Below, piece after piece: positions 62,365 through 64,000 of a stretch of 64,000 nt of DNA. The DNA lies in assembly GCF_023169945.1 (NCBI RefSeq), contig NZ_AP025591.1, forward strand, positions 6,122,501-6,186,500. Direction: 5' to 3'. The position numbers were made by a program, and so were the translations under genes. Numbering within the stretch: position 1 is the stretch's first letter; each line of letters opens with the position of its first letter. The notes under the pieces are model-generated. The model was not told the origin of the DNA, ran no database searches, and saw only the letters and a list, made by a program, of their open reading frames with translations. The stretch comes from Anaeromyxobacter oryzae. Its GTDB lineage: Bacteria; Myxococcota; Myxococcia; Myxococcales; Anaeromyxobacteraceae.

Positions 62365-63774
62365 ATGGAGGCTGCCATGCTCCGCCGCACCATCACTCTC
62401 CTCGCGCTGCTCGCGATCGCGCTCCCGTTCGGGGCGCTCGCTCAGGATCGCGAGTGGGAGGAGGACTACACGGATCAGTGGGGCGACGCGCCGCCACCTC
62501 CCGGCGGCGATTACGAGACCTCGGTCGACCTGAACGATCAGGGTGCCGTCTCGATCGACACCTTCCAGGGCGCGCTCTCGCCTTATGGCGAGTGGGTGGA
62601 CGTTGGAGGGTATGGCCGCTGCTGGCGGCCGCGGGTCGCGGCGGGCTGGCGCCCGTACTACTACGGCCGGTGGGAGTGGACGAACGAGGGCTGGCTCTGG
62701 GCGTCGGACGAGCCCTGGGGCTGGGCCGCCTACCACTACGGCCGCTGGAGCTACGACAGCTACTACGGCTGGGTCTGGGTGCCCGGCTACCAGTGGGCGC
62801 CGGCCTGGGTCGCCTGGCGCTACTCGGGCGACGTGGTCGGATGGGCGCCGCTCGGCCCCGGGATCTCGGTCTACGTCTCGTCGTATCCGTTCGTCGACTA
62901 CTGGTGGACGTTCGTGCCGACCGTCCGCTTCGTCGGCGTGCCGGTGTACTCCGTCGCGTATGCGCCGACCTACACGCGCCAGTACTTCTACGCGACCGCG
63001 CCGGCGCCGCCGCGGCCGGTCCCGTCGCGCGGTGGGCTCGGCCGGCCGGTTCCGTCGCCGGCGTGGGGCGGTCCCGCGCCGCGCATCATCGAGCAGCGCA
63101 TCGGCAGACCCGTGACGCCCGTCCGGATCGTCGCCGCTCCGTCTCCGGGCGCCGCGCGCCCGGTGGGCCCGGGCGAGGTCTCGATCTACAGGCCGGAGCG
63201 GCCGGCGCCGGGCCGGGCGGGCGAGATCGGCCGCGGTCGCGGTCCGGGGCCGGCGCCCGCGCCGGGTCGCTCGAGCGGTGCCGCCGTGCCGGCGCCGGCG
63301 CCCGCGCCGGGTCGCTCGAGCGGTGCCGCCGTGCCGGGGCCAGCGCCTGCGCCAGGTCGCTCGAGCGGTGCCGCCGTGCCGGCGCCGGGACGAGGCGGGC
63401 AGGGTGGCTACACGCCGGGCGGCCGCGAGGCGCCGGGCCGCGGGCCTGCCACCGTGCCCGCGCCGGGGCGCGGCTCCGACCAGAGCGCGCCGCCGAGCCG
63501 TGGCGGCGAGCGCGGGCGTCCGGGAGCAGCGCCCGGCCGCGAGGGCGCGTGGGGGCCGCCGGCGTCCGGCGGTCGCGATGGGTTCGCGACCCGCGGTGAC
63601 CGCGCGGCGCCGGTCCGGACGGAGCCGACCGTCGGCGGGGGGTACACCGGCGCTCCCGCTCGCGGCAGCGCTCCAGCCCGCATGAACGTGCCCGCGCCCC
63701 GTGGCGGCGGCGGTGGCGCGCAGCACGGCGGCGGCGGGCGTGCCGCGCCGAGCCGCGAGCGCGAGCACCGGTAG
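62365..63774 (+). CDS. DUF6600-type secreted Trp/Tyr-rich protein
   Basis: 469 residues. Signal peptide (LRRTITLLALLAIALPFGALA), a short acidic stretch, then a Trp/Tyr-rich domain (about 60-200) with repeated W-x-P-Y-Y-Y-G-R-W and WVPGYQWAPAWVAWR units, the DUF6600 pattern common in Myxococcota. The C-terminal half is a Pro/Gly/Arg low-complexity region with a three-fold 15-residue repeat. Two ATGs (62365 and 62377) each have a ribosome site five bases upstream; either keeps the signal peptide. Exported; function unknown. The 62169-62364 gap holds a 7-base tandem repeat (AAGGTCC twice) and no clear promoter. Confidence 0.8.
   Translation: MEAAMLRRTITLLALLAIALPFGALAQDREWEEDYTDQWGDAPPPPGGDYETSVDLNDQGAVSIDTFQGALSPYGEWVDVGGYGRCWRPRVAAGWRPYYYGRWEWTNEGWLWASDEPWGWAAYHYGRWSYDSYYGWVWVPGYQWAPAWVAWRYSGDVVGWAPLGPGISVYVSSYPFVDYWWTFVPTVRFVGVPVYSVAYAPTYTRQYFYATAPAPPRPVPSRGGLGRPVPSPAWGGPAPRIIEQRIGRPVTPVRIVAAPSPGAARPVGPGEVSIYRPERPAPGRAGEIGRGRGPGPAPAPGRSSGAAVPAPAPAPGRSSGAAVPGPAPAPGRSSGAAVPAPGRGGQGGYTPGGREAPGRGPATVPAPGRGSDQSAPPSRGGERGRPGAAPGREGAWGPPASGGRDGFATRGDRAAPVRTEPTVGGGYTGAPARGSAPARMNVPAPRGGGGGAQHGGGGRAAPSREREHR
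63250..63384 (+). repeat. 45-bp tandem repeat, three copies
   Basis: Three near-identical 45-base units (marker TCGAGCGGTG at 63271, 63316 and 63361) encode PAPAPGRSSGAAVPA-like units within the DUF6600 protein. In-frame, so copy number can vary without breaking the gene. Confidence 0.85.
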
Positions 63775-63795
63775 CGGGCCAGACGCAGGGGTGGA

Positions 63796-63825
63796 ACGGC
63801 CGCGGCGAGCGATCGCCGCGGCCGT
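63796..63825. terminator. Bidirectional hairpin between convergent genes
   Basis: Perfect 13-base stem ACGGCCGCGGCGA / TCGCCGCGGCCGT with a GCGA loop, centred between the DUF6600 stop and the Hsp70-like stop. Plus side followed by CTCGTGCTCGGTTC. Confidence 0.6.
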
Positions 63826-63846
63826 CTCGTGCTCGGTTCACGCCGG

Positions 63847-64000
63847 TCAGGCGGAGGCGACGCGGACGGTCGTCTGCATCTTCCGTCCAGTGTCGAGGTC
63901 CTTCGCGGACATCGTGAGGATGCCCTCGATGTTCACCTCGAACATGATCTCGAGGCGCACCTCGCCGGCCCGGCACGGGCGGACGCCGCTGAAGGTGAAC
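63847..64000 (-). CDS. Hsp70/DnaK-like protein, 3' end, lid-less
   Basis: Fifty-one codons on the minus strand run in from the right edge to a TGA at 63849-63847. The translation includes FTFSGVRPC, GEVRLEIMFEVN and IEGILTMSAKDLDTGRK, which matches the end of the DnaK substrate-binding beta domain (FDIDANGILNVSAKD in typical DnaK). The protein stops at VRVASA, where DnaK continues with about 100 residues of helical lid, so this is a short Hsp70-like form. The ATPase domain lies beyond the window. Confidence 0.85.
   Translation of the reverse strand, partial: FTFSGVRPCRAGEVRLEIMFEVNIEGILTMSAKDLDTGRKMQTTVRVASA

Overview
The window is a stretch of bacterial chromosome with very high GC (roughly 70 percent or more) and dense coding. 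GTG and TTG starts are frequent and stop/start overlaps of the ATGA/GTGA type are common. Gene content points to the Myxococcota, most likely Anaeromyxobacter or a close relative: lysine-fermentation genes, PilZ, many TPR and GYF-like membrane proteins, a DUF6600-type protein and short Hsp70-like proteins. The genus is an inference from content and composition, not from a search. I see no insertion sequence, prophage or CRISPR array.

Layout, left to right. 1-3464: a lysine 5,6-aminomutase / 3-keto-5-aminohexanoate cleavage operon (kamD, a lipoprotein gene, kamE, kal, kce). 3563-4337: HU and PilZ genes. 4452-6851: a predicted outer-membrane protein and an Amt ammonium transporter, both on the minus strand and each behind a near-perfect sigma-54 promoter. 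7097-9817: a lipase, a TPR membrane protein with a histone-like tail and a ribbon-helix-helix protein. 10048-10312: a probable non-coding RNA on the minus strand. 10352-18638: a long plus-strand run of housekeeping genes (tilS, ftsH, folP, cdaA, cdaR, glmM, pdxJ, acpS), including the c-di-AMP synthase operon, continuing into nnrD/E and tsaE (to 20673). 20670-24462: a PAP2 phosphatase, a decayed reading frame, a DUF4139 protein and a class II glutamine amidotransferase. 24520-28568: hutU, hutI, a phosphodiesterase and a DUF99 protein on the minus strand. 28667-43759: psd, hisS, miaA, accA, hisC, cmk, ispH, rpsA, sppA, a HIT protein, a LapB-like protein and argS. 43835-47421: a SPOR protein, a cupin, a GYF-like protein, a COG2509-type flavoprotein and a small unknown. 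47688-51017: the glycolytic operon gap-pgk-tpiA-secG. Then tRNA-Leu(GAG), a ferredoxin and inositol-phosphate synthase on the minus strand. 53177-57239: a group of sulfur-handling genes (DsrE-like, E1-like ThiF/MoeB, TusA-like, a degenerate E1, APS kinase with a basic tail, LarE). The end holds truA, GYF/TonB-like and unknown genes, clpX, a DUF6600 protein and the 3' end of a lid-less Hsp70-like gene.

Regulatory signals are unusually readable. Consensus-like -35/-10 pairs precede HU, gap, rpsA, both ribbon-helix-helix genes, the TPR gene and cysC. Nine genes instead have a TANNNT-like -10 hexamer only 8-12 bases before the start codon, which predicts leaderless or nearly leaderless mRNAs. The items most worth following up are the sulfur-carrier gene group with its dead E1 paralogue, the orphan terminator with nested inverted repeats at 10048-10312, the paired sigma-54 promoters, the lipoprotein gene wedged between the two aminomutase subunit genes, and the leaderless promoter pattern.
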